From DATAJX01 sp964601735 (GTDB lineage Bacteria; Pseudomonadota; Alphaproteobacteria; UBA2136; UBA6156): a stretch of DNA of 64,000 nt. Both the position numbers and the translations under genes were made by a program. A model generated the notes under the pieces. The model saw nothing but the letters and a program-made list of their open reading frames with translations. It was not told the origin of the DNA and searched no databases. How positions within the stretch are numbered: position 1 is the first letter of the stretch; every line of letters begins with the position of its first letter. The stretch lies in contig CAZROO010000002.1 in assembly GCA_964601735.1 (NCBI GenBank), positions 66,289-130,288 of the forward strand, in the 5' to 3' direction. Positions 15,754-23,588 of the stretch are shown piece after piece.

Positions 15754-17162
15754 CAGGCCTTTGGTGCAATCATGTCGGCGGGGCGTACGGTCTTGTCGAA
15801 GGTGGCGGCATCGATGAAACCGAGCTTGAGCGCGGCCTCCTTCAACGTCAGGTTTTCCTTCAATGCCTTCTTGGCCACCTGTGCCGCCTTGTCGTAACCG
15901 ATGACCGGGTTCAGCGCGGTCACCAGCATCAGGCTGTTGGCCAGGTGGCGTTCAATGGCGGGTATGTTGGGTTCCAAACCATCCACGCAGTGCTCCACAA
16001 AACTGCGGCTGGCGTCGGCCAGCAGTTGCATGCTTTGCAATACGTTGTGGATGATGAGGGGCTTGAACACGTTAAGCTGCAAGTGGCCCTGCATCCCGCC
16101 CGCCGTCACCGCGGCGTCGTTGCCGATAATCTGGCAGCACACCATGCTCAGCGCCTCGCACTGCGTGGGGTTGACCTTGCCGGGCATGATGCTGCTGCCG
16201 GGCTCATTGGCGGGCAGGCTCAACTCGCCAATGCCGCAGCGCGGGCCACTGCCCAAAAGGCGGATGTCGTTGGCAATTTTCATCGCCGCGACGGCGGCGG
16301 TTTTAAGGCTGGCGCTCATCTGCACCAGCGGCTCGTGGCCGGAAAGGCCGAAAAAAGTGTTATCGGTCTGGGTAAAGGGCAGGCGGGTCAGCCGCGCCAC
16401 TTCCTTGCATACCTGCGGCGCAAATTTGGGGTGGCTGTTCAGGCCAGTGCCGACGGCGGTACCGCCCAGCGGCAGCGGCATCATGGCTTTGCCCGCTTCC
16501 TCAATCCGCTGGCGCGCAAACTTGAGTTGCGCGGCAAAGGCCGAGAATTCCTGGCCCAGCGTCAGCGGCGTGGCGTCCTGCAAATGGGTGCGGCCGGTCT
16601 TGATGATTTTGGCCCAGGCCTTGGCTTTACTGGCCAGGGCTTGCTCAAATTCGATCATCGCGGGCAGCACGTCGTGGTGCAGGGCCACGGCGGCGGCAAT
16701 GTGCATGGCGGTGGGGAAGGTGTCGTTGCTGCTCTGGCCGCGGTTCACATGGTCGTTGGGGTGAATTGGCGATTTCCCGCCTTTCTTGCCGGTCAGGCTC
16801 TCATTGGCGCGGCCCGCGATCACTTCGTTCAGGTTCATGTTGGTTTGCGTGCCGCTGCCGGTTTGCCAGACAACCAGCGGGAATTCGCCAGGCAGCTTGC
16901 CTGCAATAATCTCGTCGCAGGCGGCCTCGATGGCGCGGGCGGTGGCCTTGTCGAGCTGCTTCAAGCCCACATTCACCGTGGCCGCGGCGCGCTTGAGCGT
17001 GGCGTAGGCTTGTATAAAACGCGGCGTGAAATTCTGTCCGCCAAGGCTGAGTCCGATTCTGAAATTCTGGCTGCTGCGCTGGGTTTGCGCACCCCAATAA
17101 GCCTCGGCCGGCACGGCGATGTCGCCCATGCTGTCGGACTCGGTGCGGGTGTTGGGAGCCAT
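15753..17162 (-). CDS. fumC: Class II fumarate hydratase
   Basis: FumC interconverts fumarate and malate in the TCA cycle without an iron-sulfur cluster. The 469-residue product has the N-terminal TRTESDSMGDIAVPA stretch and YWGAQTQRS. It also has the SGTQTNMNLNEVI and HPNDHVN-x-GQSSND substrate-site motifs, TGRTHLQDATP, and the superfamily signature GSSIMPGKVNPTQCEAL. The start ATG 17162 begins at the family N-terminus; the frame runs further upstream only through repeats and terminators. It is followed by the amidase gene with a one-base overlap. Together with mdh and sucCD at 39-42 kb it covers three TCA steps in the window. Confidence 0.97.
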   Translation of the reverse strand: MAPNTRTESDSMGDIAVPAEAYWGAQTQRSSQNFRIGLSLGGQNFTPRFIQAYATLKRAAATVNVGLKQLDKATARAIEAACDEIIAGKLPGEFPLVVWQTGSGTQTNMNLNEVIAGRANESLTGKKGGKSPIHPNDHVNRGQSSNDTFPTAMHIAAAVALHHDVLPAMIEFEQALASKAKAWAKIIKTGRTHLQDATPLTLGQEFSAFAAQLKFARQRIEEAGKAMMPLPLGGTAVGTGLNSHPKFAPQVCKEVARLTRLPFTQTDNTFFGLSGHEPLVQMSASLKTAAVAAMKIANDIRLLGSGPRCGIGELSLPANEPGSSIMPGKVNPTQCEALSMVCCQIIGNDAAVTAGGMQGHLQLNVFKPLIIHNVLQSMQLLADASRSFVEHCVDGLEPNIPAIERHLANSLMLVTALNPVIGYDKAAQVAKKALKENLTLKEAALKLGFIDAATFDKTVRPADMIAPKA

Positions 17163-17234
17163 CGTCGTTGCTTTCTGTTGGGCGCAATTTAACACGGAAC
17201 AGGAGGGCGATGGACGGGGCGCTGACGGCATACG

Positions 17235-17265
17235 CAAAAAATAACCCCCCGGTGGACGGGGGGTT
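17235..17265 (-). terminator. Terminator upstream of fumC
   Basis: AACCCCCC (17243-17250) pairs with GGGGGGTT (17258-17265). On the minus strand it is followed by ATTTTTTG, so it can end transcripts arriving from flgE before fumC. Confidence 0.75.
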
Positions 17266-17325
17266 GATTTACGTCGAGCCAGGCTGGAACAAGGGGAGAG
17301 AGAGTGGCTCGGCCGTAACCGATGA

Positions 17326-17364
17326 CAAGGCTCAAAAAACATCTTTCGTTTTTTGTTAGCCTTG
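17326..17364. terminator. Hairpin downstream of flgE
   Basis: CAAGGCT and AAAAAAC pair with GTTTTTT and AGCCTTG around an ATCTTTC loop, 80 bp after the flgE stop. Confidence 0.6.
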
Positions 17365-17369
17365 CATCG

Positions 17370-17387
17370 CCCCGGCGCAGGCCGGGG
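17370..17387. repeat. REP-like palindrome
   Basis: CCCCGGCGCAGGCCGGGG followed by TCTACGTC is the CG variant of the dispersed palindrome, in the flgE-fumC gap. Confidence 0.85.
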
Positions 17388-17442
17388 TCTACGTCTTTGC
17401 AAGGCGCAGCCCTGAAACTTTTTGTCTTCAGACTTCCTTTCG

Positions 17443-19194
17443 TTACCTGATTTGCAACAAATTGTTGAGCATCTGGTCAACCGTGCTGATGACCGAACTG
17501 CTGGCCTGGAAGGCGCGCTGCGCGATGATCATCTGACTGAATTCACCTGCGATGTCGGTGGTTGAACCTTCCAGCGAGCCACCCACGATGCGGCCGGTAC
17601 CGCCTGTGTTGGGCTGTTTGAGCAGGGCTTGGCCCGAGGCATCGGTCACGCGCAGCAGGTTGCCGCTAACAGGTTCAAGGCCGTTCGGATTTTGGAAAAC
17701 GCCGATGGCCAGACGGTAAAGCTTTTTGGTTTCGCCGTTGGTGAAGGTGCCGTTGACGTAGCCGTTTTCATCCACCTGAACACTGGCCAGCGTACCGGCG
17801 CCAAAACCGTTCTGGTTGACCGACGATACGTTGTTGTTGGCCGAAAACTGAATAACGCCGTTGGTGCCGACACCTGTATTAAGTTGGGTCTGTTGCGTCG
17901 CGCCGAACAGGAAGGTGGTGGTGGTGGTAGCCGGCGGAGTAGCGACGTTAAAGCTGCCGCTGACGGTAATGCGCACCTTGCTGGTGGCAAAGTACATTTC
18001 CCTTGTACCCGTCCCGGTCAAGGTAATGGGAGCATCACCCGTTGCGGTAAACACACCGCCAGCTACGGTACCCAGCAACCACGTGCCGTCATCCTGTTTC
18101 TGCACGGCGTAATTTGCATTTGTTCCACCGTAAGTACCTTCAAAACTGATACCGAGCACGCCTGAGCCTTCGCCGACACCTGTGTAGCCCAACGCACCCG
18201 CGGTGGCCACGGTGTTGCCGGTGGGCGCGGTACTGGTGGCAGGCAAGGTGGCAATGGTACCGCCGGTATAGTCGCCAAAGCTGAGATTGATAGTGCTGGG
18301 GTTTACACCACCAGCCCAGGTGACGTTCAGCGCGGTTGAGCCGGTATAGGCACCTGTGGTCATGTTCATGGCGCTGGCGTATTCGAGCGTGCCGTTGGGG
18401 TTGAATTGCAGGGTACCGCTGCCGAGATCTACATTGCTACCAGCGGTGCCCCCCTGCACGTTGGAGCCATCGGTATAAACCGTATAATCCCACAAGTTGG
18501 CGGCACGCTTGGTAAAGGCGATGGTCATGTCGCGCGCGCCGCCCTGGGCATCGAACACCCGGACGTCGGCGAGAAAGTCGGCCTTGGTCGGATCTTTAGC
18601 CACGCCGGTCACATCGTTCAACGCAGCGCTCAGACTTGAGGTGGTATCGTAAATAAGGTTGTTGTCCGTGGAGCTGTTGATGTTGGCGTTGAGGCTCAGT
18701 TCCGTGGTTTCCTGAGAACTGACGCCAATGCTGCCGAGTTCAACAGCAACGGGGTTCTGCACGTTAATGATGGTACCGTCGGAGTCTGTGCGCCAGCCTT
18801 GCAGGTAGAATCCGCTGGAGTTGACTAGGAAACCTTGCTTGTTTTGACTGAAGTCCCCGGCACGCGTATAGTAATAGCTGGTATTGGAATCATTGGTACT
18901 GGCATCTGCCACACGGAAAAAACCACTACCGGAGATGGCGAGGTCTGTGGCGTTGTTGGAACTGACCAATGACCCTTGCGCGCTTTCGGAACGCTGCACA
19001 TTGGCGGCCACACCGCCGGCATTATAGGCAGTACCGCCTGCGCCCGCACTGGTGACCATTTGGCTAAACAGGCTGCGGCCCGCCTTATAGCCAACGGTGT
19101 TGGTGTTGGCGAGGTTGTCGGAAATAACGCTGATGGCCTGACCTTGCGCCGACAGAGCTGATACGCTCGCGGTCATCGCCCCAAACAAACCCAT
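17443..19194 (-). CDS. flgE: Flagellar hook protein FlgE
   Basis: FlgE forms the curved hook joining the flagellar rod to the filament. The 583-residue product has the rod/hook N-terminal consensus (FGAMTASVSALSAQGQ, then SDNLANTNTVGYK), the FlaE-like beta domains in the middle, and the C-terminal coiled-coil EFSQMIIAQRAFQASSSVIS ending MLNNLLQIR. The variable middle is Thr/Gly/Asn-rich and makes it longer than the enterobacterial 400 residues. ATG 19194 has AAGGAGA ten bases upstream. It is the last gene of the fliK-flgD-flgE run and is followed by terminators. Confidence 0.95.
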   Translation of the reverse strand: MGLFGAMTASVSALSAQGQAISVISDNLANTNTVGYKAGRSLFSQMVTSAGAGGTAYNAGGVAANVQRSESAQGSLVSSNNATDLAISGSGFFRVADASTNDSNTSYYYTRAGDFSQNKQGFLVNSSGFYLQGWRTDSDGTIINVQNPVAVELGSIGVSSQETTELSLNANINSSTDNNLIYDTTSSLSAALNDVTGVAKDPTKADFLADVRVFDAQGGARDMTIAFTKRAANLWDYTVYTDGSNVQGGTAGSNVDLGSGTLQFNPNGTLEYASAMNMTTGAYTGSTALNVTWAGGVNPSTINLSFGDYTGGTIATLPATSTAPTGNTVATAGALGYTGVGEGSGVLGISFEGTYGGTNANYAVQKQDDGTWLLGTVAGGVFTATGDAPITLTGTGTREMYFATSKVRITVSGSFNVATPPATTTTTFLFGATQQTQLNTGVGTNGVIQFSANNNVSSVNQNGFGAGTLASVQVDENGYVNGTFTNGETKKLYRLAIGVFQNPNGLEPVSGNLLRVTDASGQALLKQPNTGGTGRIVGGSLEGSTTDIAGEFSQMIIAQRAFQASSSVISTVDQMLNNLLQIR

Positions 19195-19243
19195 ATTTCA
19201 ATCTCCTTACTATTGTTTTTTAGATTGCAGGAAGCGTGCCAAC

Positions 19244-19978
19244 TTACTCGCCGGTATTGCTGCTGCTGGCGCTGGAAGCTACGACCACTTGGCTGATGTC
19301 GCTGAAGGCTACGGCGCGGCCGTCGGCAAGCTCGACATTGACGTCGCCGCTGGCATCGGTGTTTACCGCCACCGCCACACCGTAGGTAAGCAGCTTGCTG
19401 GTGACCTGATTACCGTCGCTGTTGTAGGCAGTGATGACCGCCTTATAGGTGCCGGTGGGAGCTTGGCTGCCGTCTTGCATGGTGCCGTCCCAGCTGACGG
19501 TGTGGTTGCCGGGGGTAAGCGCGCTGCCGTCCTGGGGTGTCAGCGTTTTTACGACGGTGCCGTCGCTGTTGTAAATCTGGATGTTCATTTCGGAAGCCTG
19601 AGCATCGAGGTTGTAGCCGAACGGCACGGCGCCATCGCTGTTTTTATTGAAGCTGGGGCCTGGTGCCAGCACGGCGTGGCCCAGGTAGCTGGTGGCCAGG
19701 CTTTGCTGGCCCAGGTCTTTTTGGCCATTAAGTTGGGTGAGCAGCGTGTTGGTCTGAATTTGTTGTTGCAGGCCGCCGAACTGCGCGAGTTGGCCTAGGA
19801 ACTGGCTTTCATCCTGCGGATGCAGGGGGTCCTGGTTTTTCAGTTGGGTGGTGAGCAACTGCAGAAAGGTCTGGAAGTTGAGCGAATTGAGGGCCTGATC
19901 GGTATTGGCCTGCAATGTGCTGTTTTGCTGGGTATTGATATTGGTACCGTCGGTAACGCCAGGAATCGCGGTGCTCAT
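19244..19978 (-). CDS. flgD: Hook assembly scaffold protein FlgD
   Basis: FlgD caps the growing hook and is exported with it. The 244-residue product has the defining N-terminal segment FLQLLTTQLKNQDPLHP followed by FLGQLAQFGGLQQQ, then a FlgD Ig-like domain with WDGTMQDGSQAPTGTYKA. ATG 19978 follows a GGGAGAAAG site. It lies between fliK and flgE on the same strand, the classical hook-completion arrangement: cap, hook subunit and length ruler together. Confidence 0.95.
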   Translation of the reverse strand: MSTAIPGVTDGTNINTQQNSTLQANTDQALNSLNFQTFLQLLTTQLKNQDPLHPQDESQFLGQLAQFGGLQQQIQTNTLLTQLNGQKDLGQQSLATSYLGHAVLAPGPSFNKNSDGAVPFGYNLDAQASEMNIQIYNSDGTVVKTLTPQDGSALTPGNHTVSWDGTMQDGSQAPTGTYKAVITAYNSDGNQVTSKLLTYGVAVAVNTDASGDVNVELADGRAVAFSDISQVVVASSASSSNTGE

Positions 19979-19994
19979 GGTTGCTTTCTCCCTT

Positions 19995-21707
19995 TTAAAT
20001 ATTCACGTCGAGTAAACGGTCGGGCGCCACCCAGGCGGCCGGGTTGGTGGCCTGCACGGTTTCGTCGTCGGCCAGCACATCGCCACCCTGGAAACCACTA
20101 TTGTTTTGCGCCTGTTGCTGTTGTTGTGATTGCTGTTGCTGCTGCGGATTCTGCTGGTTGAGCATGAAGCTCAGGCCTTCCTGTCCTAGCTTGAAGCCTG
20201 CCTGCTTGAGGCCGTCGCCGAACTGTTTGATGTCGCCAGCCAGCGCGTTGACCACGGCGGGGTCGGAAGCCGAGATCTTGCCACTGACTGTCCCATCCTT
20301 GACCGTGAGCTCGACGTGGACTTGACCGAGTTCCGGCGGGTTGAGCTTGATGCGGATTTCGCCGCCGCCCTGGTCGATGAGGCTCTTCATCTGCACCACG
20401 GTCTGGTTGGTCACATCGTAACGCTTGGCGAGGTCGAGTTTTTGCTGGAACTGTTCGACTTGCTGGGCGAAATCTGCCTGCTGGGCCGCGTTGGCGGTAG
20501 CAGAGGCGTTGGTACCTTGTTGTGCCGTTTGGGCCAGCAGGTCGGCACGGGCACTGAGTGTCAGATCTGGCCCGACATTGGTCTTGGTATCGCCAGCGAG
20601 TTTGTCGGTGGTGGTAACTGGCTTGGCACTGTCTTCGCCATTCCAGGTGAATTTGACGTCGCCACTGACGGGAGCCAGCACCTGGCTGTTATCGATGGCC
20701 TGCACATTGGCGGAACTGATGATGCTGGTGTTGTCAGACATAACCGGCGCCTTAACCACAGGCTTGACGGTGGCCCCGGAGGCGTCGATGGCCACGGCGA
20801 CGGCGGGCGGGGCGGCATCGGGAATGGGAGCGGCAACTTGTGGCGTAGTGTCGTCGATGCTGTCGCTGGTCTTGACCTTGTTGCCGTCGGTGGTTTTGAG
20901 ACCTGCGACTTCGCGGGCGGCATCGGAAGCCGTTGAATAACTAGTGGCCTGTTTGAGGGCGTTTTGTGCGCGGGCAATGGTGGATTGAGACGTGGATGTA
21001 TCGGTGGCAGATGCCGCAGTAAGGGTGAAGCTGACCGGCTGGTCGGCCTTGACCAGCGGTTGGCCGTCGGCACCGCTAAGGAATGGCGCCACATGGATGG
21101 CGATCATGAGTTGCGCCAGCGCCGACATTTGCGAATCGTCGCTGCCGAGGATGTCTGTGGCTTTGCTCAAACTGCTTTGGATAATCGTGGTAAGGCTGTC
21201 GATTTTATCACCGGGTACGCCTAGCTTTTGCAGTACCGCTTTAAGGTTGGCAGGCTGGGCCAGGTCTTGCATCGAGATGCCAAGTTGTGCAGCGGCCTGC
21301 TGAATCTGTTGCAGCGACTGGGCCAGGATTTGGGTGGATGCGGTAGGGTTGGATAATGGTGTAGCTGCTGTGCCGGTAGAATCGGCGAGTTGTACACCGG
21401 CATTTTGCAGGAGGGATTGCAGTTGCGCCAGCGGGTCGGTGGCACTGCCTGTTTGTGGGCCGGCGAGCAGGGTGGAAAGGTCTGGCGCGGAAGTCGGGGG
21501 AGTGCCGGTGGCAGCGAGGTTGGTGAAGAAATCGCTGTTTGCGGTGGTACCGGTTGGGGCGGGGGCGGTAATGCCATTGGCATCCACCAGGCCGGAGAAA
21601 AGGCCGGGCAGGGGGCTGGTGCCCGCAGGTGGTGTATCGGCGGTACCGCCGAGAACATTCGATAACCCGGCCAAAGCCGTGCTCGCAAAGCTGAATCCTG
21701 TTGTCAT
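19995..21707 (-). CDS. fliK: Flagellar hook-length control protein FliK
   Basis: FliK measures hook length and switches export specificity through FlhB. From ATG 21707 the product is about 570 residues: a long, Ala/Thr/Gln/Pro-rich, low-homology ruler region, then the conserved C-terminal domain (GGGEIRIKLNPPELGQVHVE, then LKQAGFKLGQ) and a Gln-rich tail (QQNPQQQQQSQQQQ). The C-terminal domain is what identifies it. An upstream ATG at 21746 is less likely, because a promoter-like sequence lies between the two starts. It heads the fliK-flgD-flgE run. Confidence 0.92.
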   Translation of the reverse strand: MTTGFSFASTALAGLSNVLGGTADTPPAGTSPLPGLFSGLVDANGITAPAPTGTTANSDFFTNLAATGTPPTSAPDLSTLLAGPQTGSATDPLAQLQSLLQNAGVQLADSTGTAATPLSNPTASTQILAQSLQQIQQAAAQLGISMQDLAQPANLKAVLQKLGVPGDKIDSLTTIIQSSLSKATDILGSDDSQMSALAQLMIAIHVAPFLSGADGQPLVKADQPVSFTLTAASATDTSTSQSTIARAQNALKQATSYSTASDAAREVAGLKTTDGNKVKTSDSIDDTTPQVAAPIPDAAPPAVAVAIDASGATVKPVVKAPVMSDNTSIISSANVQAIDNSQVLAPVSGDVKFTWNGEDSAKPVTTTDKLAGDTKTNVGPDLTLSARADLLAQTAQQGTNASATANAAQQADFAQQVEQFQQKLDLAKRYDVTNQTVVQMKSLIDQGGGEIRIKLNPPELGQVHVELTVKDGTVSGKISASDPAVVNALAGDIKQFGDGLKQAGFKLGQEGLSFMLNQQNPQQQQQSQQQQQAQNNSGFQGGDVLADDETVQATNPAAWVAPDRLLDVNI

Positions 21708-21719
21708 TGGTTTTTGGTA

Positions 21720-21736
21720 TGCACAGCCCATGCCAA
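21720..21736 (-). promoter_or_regulatory. Candidate sigma-54 promoter upstream of fliK
   Basis: On the minus strand TTGGCATG-N4-GTGCA matches the sigma-54 consensus TTGGCACG-N4-TTGCA at 11 of 13 positions, with correct GG-GC spacing. Sigma-54 drives hook genes in several proteobacteria. The start codon would fall almost at the transcription start, which weakens the case. Confidence 0.35.
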
Positions 21737-21767
21737 GGGAAACCAAAAGGTGTTAGACTCCAACGGC

Positions 21768-22061
21768 ATGAGTTCCAACCAGCCTAAAGCTGCCGCGCTG
21801 AAGTATGACCACGGCAAGGATGCCGCCCCCAAGCTGGCCGCCAAGGGGCGCGGCAGCATTGCCGAAAGGATTATTGAAACCGCCAAGGCTCACGGGGTGC
21901 CGGTTCATCAGGACGCCGATCTGGTGGAAGTGTTGGAAAAAGTGGAGATCGACACCGAGATTCCGCTGGAAGTTTATGCCGTGGTGGCGGAAGTGTTTGC
22001 CTACCTGTACAAAGTAAATAACGAGCGGCGCGGCACGAAACCTGCAGGAATCCAGCCATGA
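21768..22061 (+). CDS. FlhB C-terminal-domain-like protein (FlhX/YlqH type)
   Basis: This 97-residue protein resembles only the cytoplasmic switch domain of FlhB/YscU, without the membrane part: AALKYDHGKDAAPKLAAKG, then IIETAKAHGVPVHQDADLVEVLEK, then EIPLEVYAVVAEVFAYLY. Such FlhB-like soluble proteins occur in flagellar clusters and can partly replace the FlhB C-terminal fragment in export switching. The autocleavage NPTH motif lies just before this region in FlhB and is not present here. ATG 21768 gives the family N-terminus. Its TGA overlaps the next ATG (ATGA). It is divergent from fliK, whose product acts on FlhB. Confidence 0.88.
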   Translation: MSSNQPKAAALKYDHGKDAAPKLAAKGRGSIAERIIETAKAHGVPVHQDADLVEVLEKVEIDTEIPLEVYAVVAEVFAYLYKVNNERRGTKPAGIQP

Positions 22062-22375
22062 ATGTGAACGAATGGCTTGTGCGCACAGAGCAGGCCCTGA
22101 CCGCCCTGGAAAACGCCAGTCAGGCCGAGCAGGCGCAAGCCCTGGCCACGGCGGCGGTCGAACTGGGCGAGTTGAACAGGCAGTTTAGCCAACTACCGGT
22201 AGCTGCGCGGGAGCAGGTGCGGCCCCAACTGGCCCGCCTGTTGGGGCGCATTCACGCCACGACCGCGCGGCTGGAGCAGGGCCGGGCCAGTGCCGGGGAG
22301 GGCTTGAAGGGGCTGCGGCAACATGGCGCGGCATTGAACGCCTATATGGTATCGGACGCCAAGAACCGTTCTTAA
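22058..22375 (+). CDS. Small helical protein in flagellar cluster, unknown (FlgN/FliT-like?)
   Basis: This 105-residue protein is almost entirely helical in character: heptad-like Leu/Ala with many Glu, Gln and Arg, no membrane segment and no cysteine. It lies between the FlhB-like gene (ATGA overlap) and fliO, so a flagellar export role is likely. Size and composition suit an export chaperone of the FlgN/FliT kind, but no diagnostic motif is visible, so this is inference from context. Confidence 0.7.
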   Translation: MNVNEWLVRTEQALTALENASQAEQAQALATAAVELGELNRQFSQLPVAAREQVRPQLARLLGRIHATTARLEQGRASAGEGLKGLRQHGAALNAYMVSDAKNRS

Positions 22376-22432
22376 TAAACGCTGCCAGAAAATACTGGCG
22401 GGGTGGCGGCAAAGCCCCTAAACTCCGGCTCG

Positions 22433-22729
22433 ATGATGGGTTCTCATTTTCTGGCAAATTATGCGCTGGCCGTGGCCGTTACCTTTGGATTGCTGGCGGC
22501 GTTAGGCTGGCTGGCGGCCAACTACGGCCAGCGCTTGCAGGGCTTGCCGCGTGGTGGGTTCTGGAGCAAACCAGCCGTTGGTGGAGAATTCGTGACGGTA
22601 AGCCGGTTGAATTTGACGCCACAGCACCAGTTGCACCACATTCGTTGGAAGAACAGCGATTTGCTGATTGGCACCGGGCCGCAGGGCACGACGTTGCTGT
22701 CTTCGTCGCCCACTAAAAAACCGAAATAG
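22433..22729 (+). CDS. fliO: Flagellar biosynthesis protein FliO
   Basis: FliO is a small membrane factor that helps assemble the FliP-FliQ-FliR export gate. The 98-residue product has one transmembrane helix (NYALAVAVTFGLLAALGWLA) and a C-terminal soluble domain with strands ending HHIRWKNSDLLIGTGPQG. That final stretch is the conserved FliO/MopB motif for a Leu-Ile-Gly-Thr turn. Two adjacent ATGs at 22433 and 22436 are possible starts. It lies 15 bp upstream of fliP, the usual order. Confidence 0.88.
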   Translation: MMGSHFLANYALAVAVTFGLLAALGWLAANYGQRLQGLPRGGFWSKPAVGGEFVTVSRLNLTPQHQLHHIRWKNSDLLIGTGPQGTTLLSSSPTKKPK

Positions 22730-22744
22730 AATTCGCCCTCGGAC

Positions 22745-23545
22745 ATGAAAACAAAAACAATAATCGCCGCCGCTCTTACGCTTGTTCCCGGGCTTGCCAT
22801 GCCTGCATTGGCTTTTGCGCAGAATGCGCCGCTCAACCTCAACGTGGGCTCCGACCTGCTGAGCAGCCAGCATTTGTTCCAGATTATCGCGCTGACCACG
22901 CTGCTTTCGGTGGCGCCCAGCCTGCTGTTGATGGTAACCAGCTTTACCCGGCTGGTGGTGGTGTTCTCGTTTCTACGTAGTGCGCTGGGGCTGCAAACCA
23001 CGCCGCCCAATGCCGTGCTGGTGAGCCTGGCGCTGTTTCTGACCAGCTTCATCATGGCGCCCACACTGCAAACCGCTTACACTAACGGGGTGGGGCCGTA
23101 TCTTGATAATAAAATCAGCGCTGAGGTGGCTTTCAACCGTAGCACCGAGCCGTTCAAGCGTTTCATGCTGGCCAATGTGCGGCAAGACGATTTGGCGCTG
23201 TTCGTGAATTTCATGGATGCCAAAACCAAGGCGGCGGTGCGCTTTCCCATGCCTAACCAGAAACCCGCCGAGCGCGAGGCTGCGATTGCCAGCATTCCGT
23301 TGCAGGCATTGATTCCGGGGTTCATGATTTCGGAATTGCGGCGCGCGTTCGAAATCGGCTTTTTGCTCTTCCTGCCGTTCCTGATTATCGACCTGACCGT
23401 GGCCAGCATTTTGATGAGCATGGGGATGATGATGCTGCCGCCGGTGACGATTGCGCTGCCGTTCAAGGTGGTATTTTTTGTGCTGGTGGATGGTTGGCAC
23501 CTACTCGCCGGGACGCTTATCGAATCGTTCAAGCCCGCGCTTTAG
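22745..23545 (+). CDS. fliP: Flagellar export gate protein FliP
   Basis: FliP is the main subunit of the type III export gate. The 266-residue product has a cleavable signal peptide (family hallmark), then transmembrane helices with the signature TSFTRLVVVFSFLRSALGLQ and PPNAVL. A central periplasmic domain follows, then PGFMISELRRAFEIGFLLFLPFLIIDLTV, MGMMMLPP and ALPFKVVFFVLVDGW. Everything expected is present. fliQ, fliR and flhA are not in the window, so the operon is split here. A strong terminator follows. Confidence 0.97.
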   Translation: MKTKTIIAAALTLVPGLAMPALAFAQNAPLNLNVGSDLLSSQHLFQIIALTTLLSVAPSLLLMVTSFTRLVVVFSFLRSALGLQTTPPNAVLVSLALFLTSFIMAPTLQTAYTNGVGPYLDNKISAEVAFNRSTEPFKRFMLANVRQDDLALFVNFMDAKTKAAVRFPMPNQKPAEREAAIASIPLQALIPGFMISELRRAFEIGFLLFLPFLIIDLTVASILMSMGMMMLPPVTIALPFKVVFFVLVDGWHLLAGTLIESFKPAL

Positions 23546-23553
23546 GGAGAATG

Positions 23554-23579
23554 AAAAAGGCGCCATAGGCGCCTTTTTT
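23554..23579. terminator. Bidirectional terminator between fliP and the TPR-like gene
   Basis: AAAAAGGCGCC-ATA-GGCGCCTTTTTT lies between two convergent genes and serves both strands. Confidence 0.92.
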
Positions 23580-23588
23580 GAGCTTTAG

